NCBI GenBank assembly: GCA_018524725.1
Contig: JAEUWP010000602.1
Span: forward strand, 186,001 to 250,000
Direction: 5' to 3'
Source: Podaxis mareebaensis
Lineage: Eukaryota > Basidiomycota > Agaricomycetes > Agaricales > Agaricaceae
DNA length: 64,000 nt
The translations under genes and the position numbers were made by a program. Under the pieces are notes generated by a model, which was not told where the DNA came from, ran no database searches, and saw only the letters and a list, made by a program, of their open reading frames with translations. Every line of letters begins with the position of its first letter. Within the stretch, counting starts at the first letter, position 1. Shown here one piece after another: positions 25,462 through 36,103 of this stretch.

Positions 25462-26387
25462 TTTTAGAATAGCAAGAAGGGTATTAAGTTGAACGGTGAG
25501 TCAAAGGATTGTCGTTGGGCTGAAAGCTGAAAAGGCCACTGAAGGGCAACTACTCGAGTTTCTGATCAAAGAAAGAGTGACCTGTGTATGTGCATCAGCC
25601 TCAATATCGATAACACACTACTGTGAAAACGAACCTCACGGAGATCTACTCGAAGAATAAAAAAGAGAGGAAGAAAAGAACGAAAGAAGAGTCGAAGGGA
25701 AGGGGTGAAGAGACTTTGCCATCTACCAGGCTTTTAAAGTGACAAAAGTCATGGGAAGATGGGACCGCCATGGTAACAGGTATCATAGGTTTACTTGAGG
25801 GATCCAGTGTACTGGTTAGGGGTAAGCGCATATGGCATTGATCTCGCTCTTGGATTGGTCGTCGTCAGTGCAAAGCCGCTCCTTGTGGTTACATCCTGAT
25901 TCCATCAATCATCTTCCATAGCGGAGAGCAATATCGACAAGCCCAGCATCCCCGAACAAGTCTAGTTCCGCGACTTCAGCCATAGAGCTGTGATAGAACA
26001 ATGCCCAGTAACCGTACATGTACGTGAGTATTTCATCCCATAATCTCGTCGATGTCCACAGGTTTGTGGAGGATTCGAAGAAAAAGGGTTAGTGGTTACA
26101 TCTCTCACGTCCGTTGCCAGGCGGAATAAAATAAGTCTTAGCACAAAAACTTGGAGGTAGATCGAATTGAACAGAGCGTGCTATTTTTAGACGAAACCAG
26201 TCCAGGCCTACCGCCAACGTTTGATCAATGCAATTGGAGACCACCAAGATCATGCTTTGTATGAGCGAGTGTGAGGAATCAATAAATCAAGATGGCCTAT
26301 GATGATCAAAGGTGACAAACGAGATTTCGAATACAGAACAAGGATTCATCTGCCAATCAAATGACTGAAACCAACAACGATCTGTCA
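25462..26387. promoter_or_regulatory. Cupredoxin upstream region
   Basis: 926 bp upstream of the cupredoxin start and downstream of the Mso1-like gene. On the minus strand a TATA-like ACTTTAAAAG at 25731-25740 is followed by a long pyrimidine block (25650-25730), the arrangement typical of strongly expressed fungal genes. A 5' UTR intron is possible. No coding frame seen. Confidence 0.55.
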
Positions 26388-27484
26388 TCATCGCCCTCCT
26401 CGCTGAGGTCCGGAAGGCAACCCAATGCGAGGCAGCCGAACGGGTGGCTGAGGTTCGTCCGTCGAATTATAGGGCTGACGATTACCAATCCTGCTCTCGG
26501 AAGAGTCTCGTTCTCCAGCGCCCCGTTTGGCATCCCGCATGGCCTTCAAACGGTCGGTACCTCGCAACTGAGGTCGTCTGGGAATTGATCCGTGTGATGT
26601 TGGTGTTGTTGCCTGTCGTTCATCAAGTGCCATGTTTGGTCTGATATCGTTTTGTGGTGGAGAGGTCCCGAGTTGATTGTCAACAAGGACATCTGGCTGC
26701 GGTCGCACGCTGGCCGCCCGGCGTTCCCGCTCGTCGAACAGCCAATCCGGGAGGTCGGAGGGATCTTGAGCCTTGGCAATGTGGTAAGCCTTCATCGCTC
26801 GTGTCAGGCGGGACTCTTGTCCAGGCGGTGTTTCTATGTTCAAGAGTTATTTAGTGGATGACAATTATGCCAGAATTACATGATTGAATTACCTTCTCCA
26901 GAAAGCGCCGTGATATTCGCACTCCATGCTTTGCTTACACTAATTGTTAGTGCGCTGGCCACAGTGGAAACAGTGTTCCAGATTGTATATCCGTCTCCAG
27001 AAGACCCGTCGACTGTGGCCTTGCCTATAAAACACTGAGGGTCCAGTGGCAACAAAATCGAATAGCACCTACGAGGCTTAAGTCTAGCATACGGAACCTC
27101 AGGCGTCGGACTCCGCGACAGCGGAACAGGAGAATTACCACGACTTGCAGACACTCCTAAACGCTGTCTGGCTCTCTGCTGACCTTGTCCGCGACTGCCA
27201 AGTGTTGAGTTGATGTATGTATTATCTTCATTAGTACGTGTTGAACTGGAAGCAGACCGACTGTGTGCGGATGATCGTGGAAGGCGCGGTGGCTGGGAAC
27301 GAGATCGCATGTGAAGGGATGATGAACCAGGCGTTATGTGCTCCGCCCGAGAACGCACAGGCGAAGTCGGCGGTAAGTCTGACGGGGCATTGTAGGGGGA
27401 GCTGCGTGCAGATCGAGTGGATTTTACAGGTCTAGGTGAGCTTGGAAGGCCGGTTGGGCGAGGACGGGAAGGAGCTGGCAACAT
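26388..27484 (-). CDS. Mso1-like Sec1-binding protein (tentative)
   Basis: Two long exons (about 27070-27484 and 26388-26843) flank shorter ones. The first ATG in the open frame is at 27482-27484 (MLPAPSRPRPTGLPSSPRPV); the frame continues upstream without an ATG, so a further 5' exon cannot be excluded. Most of the protein is Ser/Arg/Pro-rich and probably disordered. One ordered segment reads DGYTIWNTVSTVASALTISVSKAW, which resembles the amphipathic Sec1-binding helix of Mso1, a yeast exocytosis factor. A second conserved-looking block is SRLTRAMKAYHIAKAQDPSDLPDWLFDERER. The C-terminus is basic and ends GPQRGGR. The gene is convincing; the Mso1 assignment rests on one motif. Confidence 0.5.
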
Positions 27485-27821
27485 TGCAGAAAATTCAGAT
27501 GAAGGGGAGAGTGTGTCTTTCGAGCTATTTTTCCAGACATAGGCAGAGATATATTTTGAATGATAGACATAGTCAGATTTGGGCTTGGATACAGAAGCAG
27601 CATATGGGAGATTTCTGACTGGACTTTGACCGAATGTCAAGGTGTGACCATGTGGCGGACACCGCCATCATCAAGGTTGCCTGTGACAGGGGACGACAGG
27701 GCGTGACTCTCGTCTCATTCTGTCGCAATCGTTGTAGAGGGCTAAAAATGTCCCCACAGGCGCTATTTCCTGCACACTCTCCTAGCAACTCGATTCACAC
27801 TTTCCTCTACTGGTTGTCAGA
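27485..27821. promoter_or_regulatory. Divergent promoter, Mso1-like gene / sulfide oxidoreductase
   Basis: 337 bp between the chosen starts on opposite strands. Part of it (27485-27640) continues the open frame of the Mso1-like gene and may be coding if a 5' exon exists. A pyrimidine stretch lies just before the oxidoreductase ATG. Confidence 0.45.
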
Positions 27822-29478
27822 ATGCTCAATCAGTGTCGCACGACCACTGTCCGGTCTGCCTCAATCTGGAGGCGTCATGCAAGCACATCCACAAGCGCCG
27901 ACAAATACAAAATCCTTGTTGTTGGTGGCGGTACGTTCGACACTCGTGGTCGTATACTTCGGTTAAAAAGGTCGGAAGTACAGGCAGCGGTGGCTTGGCC
28001 GCAGCAAACCAAATCCATAATCGTTTCAAGGCTGCGGGAAAGGCTTTGAACGAAGGAGATGTAGCGATCATCGACGCAGCTGAGTACCACTATTATCAGG
28101 TATGATTAGTACCAAACCCAAAACGTATATCTTGGCGGCGTTCTGACATCCGCATCAGCCTGGATGGTATGCTGTGTTCTCTCTACAACTGTAACTTCCC
28201 CATTCAAGAGCGATCATCAGGACGCTCGTCGGTGCCGGCCTCAAGTCGAAAACGGAATTCCGGAAACCTCTGGCATCACTCGTGCCCAAACACATCTCGC
28301 TGATTTCCGACAATGTCGGGACTTTTACCCCCAGCAAATCTACTGTGACCACAACGTCTGGACGTAATCTTTCTTATGATATTCTTGTCGTTGCTGCGGG
28401 TCTTCAAATCAATTGGAACGCGATCAAGGGCTTACCAGAGGCCCTCGCTGACCCCAAGTCAGGAGTGTCCTCGATCTACTCATACAACACCTGTGATAAA
28501 GCTTGGGATGACGTCGAAGGTCTTCGATCTGGAAAGGCTGTTTTCACACAGCCCGCAGGCGTGATTAAATGTGCTGGAGGTGTGTAAATCACGACTTCGT
28601 TCCACTTTCCTTAGACTTAGGGAGCCCACCTCCAGCCCCTCAAAAGGTCATGTGGATGGCTTGGGACATGTTCCAACGTACAAACCGCGGTGACAAGATT
28701 ACTGTCGATTTTTACACTGGAATGCCCACCATGTTCGCCGTCAAAAAGTACTCTGACGTTCTGAATGCCCTGCGAGAGGAACGCAAGATTGGTGGTTACT
28801 TTCAACACAACCTTATTGCCGTAGATTCAAACAACCACAAGGCTACCTTCCAAAAAACCGACGGCACCACCATAGACATTGACTATACCATCCTTCACGC
28901 AACTCCTCCAATGGGACCCTTGGAGTTCATTAGGAAGTCGCCTTTGGCTGATGCCGCTGGCTGGGTATCAGTGGACCCGGGAACTTTGCAACACACCAAC
29001 CCAGAATTTGCCAACGTTTTCTCTCTCGGAGATTCCTCGTCACTACCGACTTCCAAAACCGCCGCCGCTATCACGGCACAAGCACCTGTCCTGACAGAAA
29101 ATATTTACTCCTTCCTTGAAACTGGCCAAGTGTCAACCGCTCGTTACGATGGATACACAAGTTGCCCAGTGCGCACTGCCAGCTCAACTTTAGTCATAAC
29201 GTGATTGACGTTAGTTCAGTTGTTGACTGGATACGGCGAGCTGTTGCTTGCCGAGTTCAAGTACGGACTTGAACCCAAAGAAACCTTTAGCTCTTTTGTT
29301 GATCAAGCCAAGAGTCGCCGTGCCTTTTATTGGCTTAAGAAGGAGCTCTTCCCTTATGCCTACTGGAAGTATATGGTAAGTATTCCATATCCGTACCACA
29401 ACCCGCTGTTCACACCAGCTCAAGGTTCACGGCCGATGGTTCGGTGCTAAGGGTCTGTCCAGGCCTTCTTATGCATGA
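27822..29478 (+). CDS. Sulfide:quinone oxidoreductase, mitochondrial
   Basis: Flavoprotein of the inner mitochondrial membrane that oxidises hydrogen sulfide and reduces quinone, as in human SQOR. ATG 27822 opens a presequence (MLNQCRTTTVRSASIWRRHAS). YKILVVGGG, then GSGGLAAANQIHNR after an intron, is the FAD site. YHYYQPGWTLVGAGLK, YDILVVAAGLQINW and ILHATPPMGPLEF are family landmarks. Both redox cysteines are present: IKCAGAPQK, assembled across an intron at about 28580, and YDGYTSCP, also near an exon end. FSLGDSSSLPTSKTAAA matches the FAD tail region. The C-terminal membrane-associating part is LPFAYWKYM-like, ending KGLSRPSYA. Full length. It ends 80 bp from the convergent IF1-like gene, also mitochondrial by family. 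Confidence 0.93.
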
Positions 29479-29558
29479 TGGCCGTCCATGTATATATGTG
29501 GTTGTTCGTACTAGTTTAGTGTCATTTGTATCAACGGCTTTGACTATGCGAAGGATCT

Positions 29559-29885
29559 TTAGTGATCTCCACTCGTAGTAGCATACCGATCCTCAAGATC
29601 TTCCTGTCCACCAAACCCTCCTTCAAAGTCTTGGCCGGGATCTGGCACAGACTCCTTGGTTTTGTCTAGCTGTTCTCGAATGGCCGCCAACTGCTCCTGC
29701 TCCTATGTGAACGGACTATCTGTAAAGGGGGATCGTGCTGGACCGCCGAAACAAACCTTTTGGTGAATATACCTAGCCTCCTCCCCCTGTTCCTTCTCCT
29801 TCCATGCACCATCCTAATTCTCTCATCTAGCGTGAATTGGCACCATGACAGCCACTCTCACCTGGGATGTTGTTCCGGATGACAT
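29559..29885 (-). CDS. ATP synthase inhibitor IF1-family protein
   Basis: Small gene. Exon 2, ending at 29559, reads EQEQLAAIREQLDKTKES then an acidic/Gly tail (PDPGQDFEGGFGGQEDLEDR). The upstream exons join as MSSGTTSQ / DGAWKEKEQGEEARYIHQK across introns at about 29824-29851 and 29702-29756. The block GAWKEKEQGEEARY...EQEQLAAIREQL aligns well with the inhibitory helix of animal IF1 (GAFGKREQAEEERY...REQLAAL). IF1 blocks ATP hydrolysis by mitochondrial ATP synthase at low pH. About 73 residues. No mitochondrial presequence is visible from this ATG; a further 5' exon in the 276 bp before the divergent neighbour is possible. Upstream frame stops argue against a simple extension. Confidence 0.72.
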
Positions 29886-30161
29886 GCCTATGCAGCTTGA
29901 CTTGATATGGAATGGATGGTCTCAGTAGACGGAATGGAGGCTGGCAAAGCCATGTCATTTGAGATGAGCTCAGAGCTGATTAGATATGACATCACAAGTT
30001 GTAGGCACGTGGATAATTCACGAGGAGCACGTGTTTTGGATGGTGCGTTGGACACGCTCTTTTGTTGATTCGAAATCGACACAACTTGAGACAGCCGTCA
30101 GGCTATGCGCTTGGACCCTCTGGCCTCTTGATACACTCAAGTAACACCCTGAAGACAACCA
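29886..30161. promoter_or_regulatory. Divergent promoter, IF1-like / Src1-like genes
   Basis: 276 bp between opposite start codons. No TATA box seen. It may also contain an unrecognised first exon of the IF1-like gene. Confidence 0.45.
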
Positions 30162-32965
30162 ATGTCCTCCCGCCTCACCTCGGCGCAGATCATCGCCTTG
30201 GGCGAATATCTCGAGCCTGATTTCGACCCAACCTCGCTTACTGTATCTCAACTTCTAGGCGTCTTAGGTTACCACAACATCACGTACCCAACTCCATATT
30301 CGAAACCTAAACTGGTCCAGAAATTTGAAGAAGAAATCAAGGCTAAAGCGACAAAACTCAAAAAGGAGCGTTTGAAGAAAGCCAATAGCATCGCTAGCGA
30401 TGACGGCATTACTGACGGTCTGACTGGAAAACCGTTGGGAAAGGTCCGTTGCACTGGATGATTGGTGTATTATACGAGGGGCTGATAATAAATATCGGAA
30501 GGCACCCGCTCCACGTCGATCTTCAAGGCGGCTTTCAAAGATTCCGGCGGCCACTACAGACGAAGAAACATCTCCTATTCGACCCGAGCCGGTGTGTATA
30601 TCGGTTTCTGCGTCGTTATGGACGTACTTAGGTTATGCTAGGTCAAAAGGCGGCGGTCGTCTGCTCAACCTGTTCTCGGAGGAACTACGAGCCGCCGCAA
30701 GGCAGCCATCGAAATCAACACTATTCACGAGAGTGAATCCGAACCTGAGGAGCTTCCCGTCAAAAAGGTCGGCAGAACTAAGAAAAGGGTATTGCAATCT
30801 CTTCCTTCCATGATAGTCGGTATTTGACGTCTTCTGCCTAGACCGATGTCAGCACTCAAGCTCGCCGTATCTCGCTTGTGAGTCTCCAAGAACGTTCCGT
30901 CTGTTGTACAGCCCTAAGCGCACCCCAAACTTTCTAGGGGGAGGATAGTGGATGGGAAGACAACAATATTTTCCAGTCGGGAGCAGAAGACTCGTCCCCA
31001 GCTCGCCCTTCTCCAGCTCGTACAAAGGCTTCGCGAAAGAGCGTCACTGCACGAAGGTCCCGCAAGTCCTTCTCTGCGCCTCCACAACCCTCCCCGCCCA
31101 CCTCACCGGTCCATCCTAAGACATCTCAACCCCTACTACCCTTATCTCCTCAGGCCGTGGAGTTCAAGCCAGACTTGCCCTTCGTACCTCTTCGAGACTT
31201 CCGCCTTCCTCCGTCATCTCCTCTAGCGAGACCCGTGAAAGAGGCATCTCAAGAAGACAAGGATACCCTCAAGCAAGAAGATGCTGAAGAAGTTGAAGAA
31301 ACCCAGCTACTTGTTGAACCAAACCGGGAAGACGCCTCGTCCGTGGAGATAGAGGCAGAAGAAGAGCCGCAAGCGGATGAAAACATGGTGGCTATATCAA
31401 AAAGGGTTAAAGAAAGTGTGAAAGCGCTCAGGAACCAACCTACGTTGCCTGCCGAAAAGCCCTCATGGTTTATGCGGTTCATCTTCATTGGTCTCTGCTC
31501 AGTCGTCGCCTACCATATACACGACTATAAGGTTCAGTCCGCGGCAATCGGTTATTGTGATGCTGGAAGCAGAACGAGTCAAGCAGTCGAAGAGGTGAAG
31601 ACTCGTCACTTTTTGGCGAGAGAGTGCAACCGCGAGAACCGGACCACACTCTATCCACTCAGCGATGCTACCGATCGGCAAGACCTGATTCCTTGTCCCT
31701 TCCCGCCCCTCATACCTCTTCCTCAACCTGAATCCTGCACACCTTGTCCCGAACATGCATCGTGCTCTCAGTTCAGTGTGACCTGTGATACAGGTTATCT
31801 GCCTCACCCTAATGCCCTGGTGTTTTTCCTGCCATCGCCGCCATCATCATCCAACGTATCACTTTTCACTGCATCGTCACCCTCTGAGCGCGTGTGGGGT
31901 GTGCTACATGATACCTTAAATGGCCTTCCTGGCTGGGGAAGCGTCGCATTACCGCCACGTTGCTTGGAAGATCCAAACAGGAAACGACACATTGGTGCAT
32001 TGGGAAAGGCTATTGAAGCGACGCTAGGGAAGGAACGCGGCAGACGTATGTGCGCTGGTGGCAAAGCAATGCAACAAGACATCAAGGAATCGGACGGCGG
32101 CGAGGCCAGGAAATGGGGCGTTGAGCTTTCGATGCTGAAAGACACAATGAGAAAGAAGACATCTGTAAGGCAGTTCTCGTTCTCGGGTGACCAGATCTGA
32201 ATAATGATATCTGATTGTGCGGCAGGCGAACTTGCTGCCCGCTTTTGAAGACACCTTCAACGAAGCTATCCAACAACTCATCAGTTGGGGTGGTATCATT
32301 ATTGGCGAAGATTCCGAGTGAGTCTCATGGCGCTTTGTTCCTGCATGTGATTGTTGACTGGGAAAAGGGGACATCGGTATTTGGCGCACAAAACGCCCGA
32401 GTTTACATGGGATTGTGCTGTGACTGTCAAAGCGAGGGAAGCCTGGGCTGAATGGAAACCAACGGTTTTTGGTATGTCATCCTGGTAACGGCCTCTTCTG
32501 ATGATAGCACCAACTGATGTATCCCCTTTGTGTTCTCAACTAGCCATCATCGCAGCAATCCTTGGTGCATTCTTCGCCAGAATCCGCTACGTCCGAAACA
32601 AAGTGGAATCTAGGCGCGTTGGAGAGTTAGTTCAGATCGCGTTAGACACCCTTCGAAACCAGGAAATCGCCCACCATACGGATCCAGTCACAGCACCGCA
32701 ACCATATCTGTCGTCCTTGCAGCTACGTGACTTGATCTTACAAGATGAGCATTCCGTCCCCGTGAGGAGGCGACTCTGGGATCAAGTTGAGAAGGTTGTC
32801 GAAGGTAATGCCAATGTCCGCGTGAACATGGAAGAAGTCGAAGGCGGGGACGAATTACGTGTTTGGAGATGGGTCGGATCAAGCAGAGGAAGACGTGTTG
32901 AGGGTATCGAGTCAAACGTGCCCTCGCCATTCGCCTCGCCTCGGACACCCACAGACCGATCATGA
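30162..32965 (+). CDS. Inner nuclear membrane protein Src1/Heh1 (LEM2/MAN1 family)
   Basis: LEM-family protein of the inner nuclear envelope; it tethers chromatin and recruits ESCRT-III (Chm7) for pore surveillance and envelope sealing. ATG 30162 gives a HeH domain (GEYLEPDFDPTSLTVSQLLGVLGYHNITYP, then SKPKLVQKFEEEI) and a Lys-rich helix. A long basic/acidic Ser/Pro-rich nucleoplasmic segment follows. The first membrane helix is WFMRFIFIGLCSVVAYHI, then a Cys-rich lumenal region (IPCPFPP, CTPCPEHASCSQFSVTCDTGYL). The second membrane helix is LAIIAAILGAFFARI. The winged-helix MSC domain comes last (VGELVQIALDTLRNQE, YLSSLQLRDLILQDEH, RRRLWDQVEKVVEGNANV). All expected parts are present in order. 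Confidence 0.9.
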
Positions 32966-35900
32966 TCGAAATTTGTCGACGATCGACGTCGAGTTTGGTT
33001 GTTGGACAAACCGACAAATGGCTGACAATCATACCAGATCATACCTCATCCGGGACCTCTTTTTTTCGTCCCCTACTACACCTTCGGAAACCGGTTTTAT
33101 GGTTCAACACATACCTTAGAGGGATCGGATGGGAAAGCACCCTATTTCTCAGCTTCCGCAGAATTTGGGGTATATGTTCTGGACCCTCGACATATCTATT
33201 TTCGTTCTTGACTTGGTGGGCTGTTTAGGCCTTCCCCTCTCTTTCGATGCCCCTTCTTCCGCCTCCGTTGCTGGGGTGGTTCTATAAAACTGTCAGCTAA
33301 CGGCTTTTATCTATCCTATATCATATGTATCGGCCCACCAAGCCCTTGTTTTATTGAACTATTCCTTTAATCTCTAAGTCGGTGCTACTGCGAAGCGGAC
33401 CATACGATCTCGGGTTCCTCAGGGCCCGTTTACGATGCATTTGTTGCCTTGGCCCATCCGTCGGTCGAGTCATTGGGTCCGACGGAAGAGGTACCTTATG
33501 AGTATTAGATGCATATAGCTTGTTCAGGGAAGATGGCGCCGATGTAGTGATCAAGTAAGCGGAAACCACAACTGCGGTAAACCCGATTTTCGAGACTAAT
33601 AAACACGCCAAGTGAAGACCCCTCAAACGACGGGAGCTTAGTCTCGTGTATCAAGGTGACTGGTGCGCTCTGGTGCGGGAAGAGTTATTTATGCACATGT
33701 GTCGTGTGAGAAGTTGGAAATTTCGAATTCAATTGACCAATTGACGGTCTACACATCTTGCGACCGATTCGGAGAAGATGCCCAACGGGATCAATTCGAA
33801 TGTGTGCCTAGTTGAACGAGGAAGTGAGCATTTACGAGCATAGTTGACAGTGTGAGTGGCTTCTCCGAAGGCGAGTGCGGACGTGAAGAGCTAGCTTGAC
33901 GGTAAGCATCCCAAAAGCTTCATCTCAACACCATGCCAGCTGTCTGAGAGTGTTAAGGATAACGCGAGTTTGCCTTCGAGCATGTGGAACTCTGAACTAG
34001 TGGCACTGACAAACATTCCGAAGTGTCAACAATACAACTTGTGGCCTTCGAAGGAAGTTGAATGTACGTAGACTCGACGGCGACTTATGGCACCGATGAA
34101 TGTGGATACGTAGTACCCAATAGTGGTGAGACGATTCATCCGAAGAGCTGTAAATCTGGACTTTGTTCTAGTCTTGTTGGTACCACGATACACGCCCGGA
34201 GTAGTAATATGACTGCGACAGCTGGCATGATCTATGGGGATCATCTCCGTCATAGTCTTTGGAGTAGTTACAGCACACTAGTCGGCGGTCAAGCGAGAAG
34301 GTCCAGACTCTAGAACCGCATCAAATCTACTTACATCACATCACTGACGTAGTGGAAGGACGGGGTGTATGATGTTGATCCAGCAGCTGTCGTGATACAG
34401 CAGTCCGTTGTCGGGAATAAACAACACTACAGATGAATACGCTTTACCTTGGTTCCGATGCTGATTCATGGTGAAGCGGATGACGACAGTGATGGGTGCA
34501 TTCCCAGTCTCTGATTGTCAGGAGGAGTCAGATTATACAAGGCAAAAGAAGATTCGTGGCACGAGGTCACATTCACATAGCATAGCACCACACATCGGAT
34601 ATTAATACAACACTTGCCATTGTCTTTGGGATACACTGACGTAGCGCCGAAGTGGTGTATTGGGCACCGATAAGACGTATACGTACAAATTACTGCTGCT
34701 CCAGCCTGTACAGCCCGAGTGGACATCATGAGATAATTATACCAACAGCACGACGTTTTCCAAGGTGCTCAAGTTCCGGGTGGCTTAGTTGACCGCTCAA
34801 AGCTGTAGAGGCGTTAGATAGAACTTTCGGAGCTTCACTGAAACAACCAAGCTTGTGGGATTCGTCTGCGGCCGGGCTCTAAGCCCAAGACGAGCTAGTC
34901 TGTGTTATTAAGACGTGCTCATGATGTGTGACAGTGGGTCCGCTTGGTCCTTCCTGTAATTGCTCCTGTCTCGTCTCTGGACAAAAAGGACAAACTGAAC
35001 ACGGGGTACAATAACTTCCATACTCTTCCATGCAGCTGACCTCTTCGATATCCGCGCCCAGCCCCTCGTCTCACCCGCAGCAGCGGTAACGAAGAGTGAC
35101 CTCACCTCAGAATAACAAAGTCTCGCAAACCCAGAATCAATGAAGCAGCCTCTTACGGTATAGTGTTTGATCTCGCCATAACGGCGAACATAGGCTCCAA
35201 CAACTATTGTGTGCACATGGTCACTTCCCTGCAAAACACAAAGAACAAACCAAGGACCCCTAACAACCAGCCACAGCGCACAACCAAAGGGTCGATGGCA
35301 CCCACCCGGGAAGAAGGCCGATAGACCGAGCAAATAATAGCTACCACACGGGCATGAGGTGATCGATCTCACGAGAGCGCGCAACATCCGTTGAAAATCG
35401 GAATTGAGGGGCATGAATTGGCAGGGGGACGGGCAAGAAGAGAAGTTCCATTGTTCTGCGCGCCTACCGGTGCCGTTGGCCATACCCTGGGGCTCGCGGG
35501 ACCCAAGATGAGACTTGAACTTACGAGAGGACGACGAGCGGGGCAAGCAGTACCCACGGTGAAGCACACTTAAAAAGGCAAAATGTCCATCGAGGAAGTC
35601 CGAAGACTGTTCAGGGGGATAGTTTACGCCGGGCGACAAATTCAAATGCCAACTTTACGGCCGAGTCGATATGGGGTAAGTTTTGCCCGAATGTTGACTT
35701 CCTGAAACTCGACCGCCCGCCAAGATAGCTTCGCAAATTCAGGTGCCCCAACGCAGAGGATCACGGAAGATTTGATCGTCTCATATACGAAAAGTGACAA
35801 ACGCTGTCCTGTGAAGGACCAAAGGTCGTTTTCATTCATTTTCCTGAACGTTGTTCTCAGGATGAGGATCCCCGTCGTCGGAACCTCTTGCCCATATCGG

Positions 35901-36103
35901 AAGCTCTCGTTATCGCAACTTCAGGGACACTCCTCAGCAATTTGGGGGGCCCTTCTATCGTTCCCCACCTTCCGCATCTGACCTTGAACATCGAAATTAC
36001 CCCAGATCTTCCACAGATTATAGCGCGTCGTATAGATACTTGTTCAATCCCAACCTTGTAGTCGACATGATCACCACATGCTACTTGCTACGTGAACATC
36101 CTG
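32966..36103. other. 3.1 kb convergent gap with no convincing gene
   Basis: This lies between two 3' ends (Src1-like and VPS23), so it need not contain any promoter for the neighbours. Open frames here are short, mostly lack an ATG, and show no recognisable domain or plausible splicing chain. A perfect 10-bp inverted pair (33768-33777 / 33860-33869, TTCGGAGAAG) and a 10-bp direct repeat ACTGACGTAG (34343-34352, 34635-34644) are the only structures I noticed. No tRNA found on either strand. Confidence 0.7.

Noticed and set aside
28980..29100. Loss of a catalytic Cys in the sulfide oxidoreductase (GDSSSLPTSKT where animals have GDC)
   Set aside because: By family alignment the second redox Cys is the one in YDGYTSCP, which is present, so the enzyme should be active.
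35480..35560. Possible tRNA on the minus strand (AGTTCAAGTCTC resembles a B box)
   Set aside because: No A box at the right distance and no cloverleaf or acceptor stem could be drawn.
34908..35645. Minus-strand open frame of 245 codons in the empty gap
   Set aside because: It begins at a TTG, has an odd Cys/Trp/Arg-rich composition, shows no domain or repeat, and has no believable spliced partners. A chance frame is more likely.
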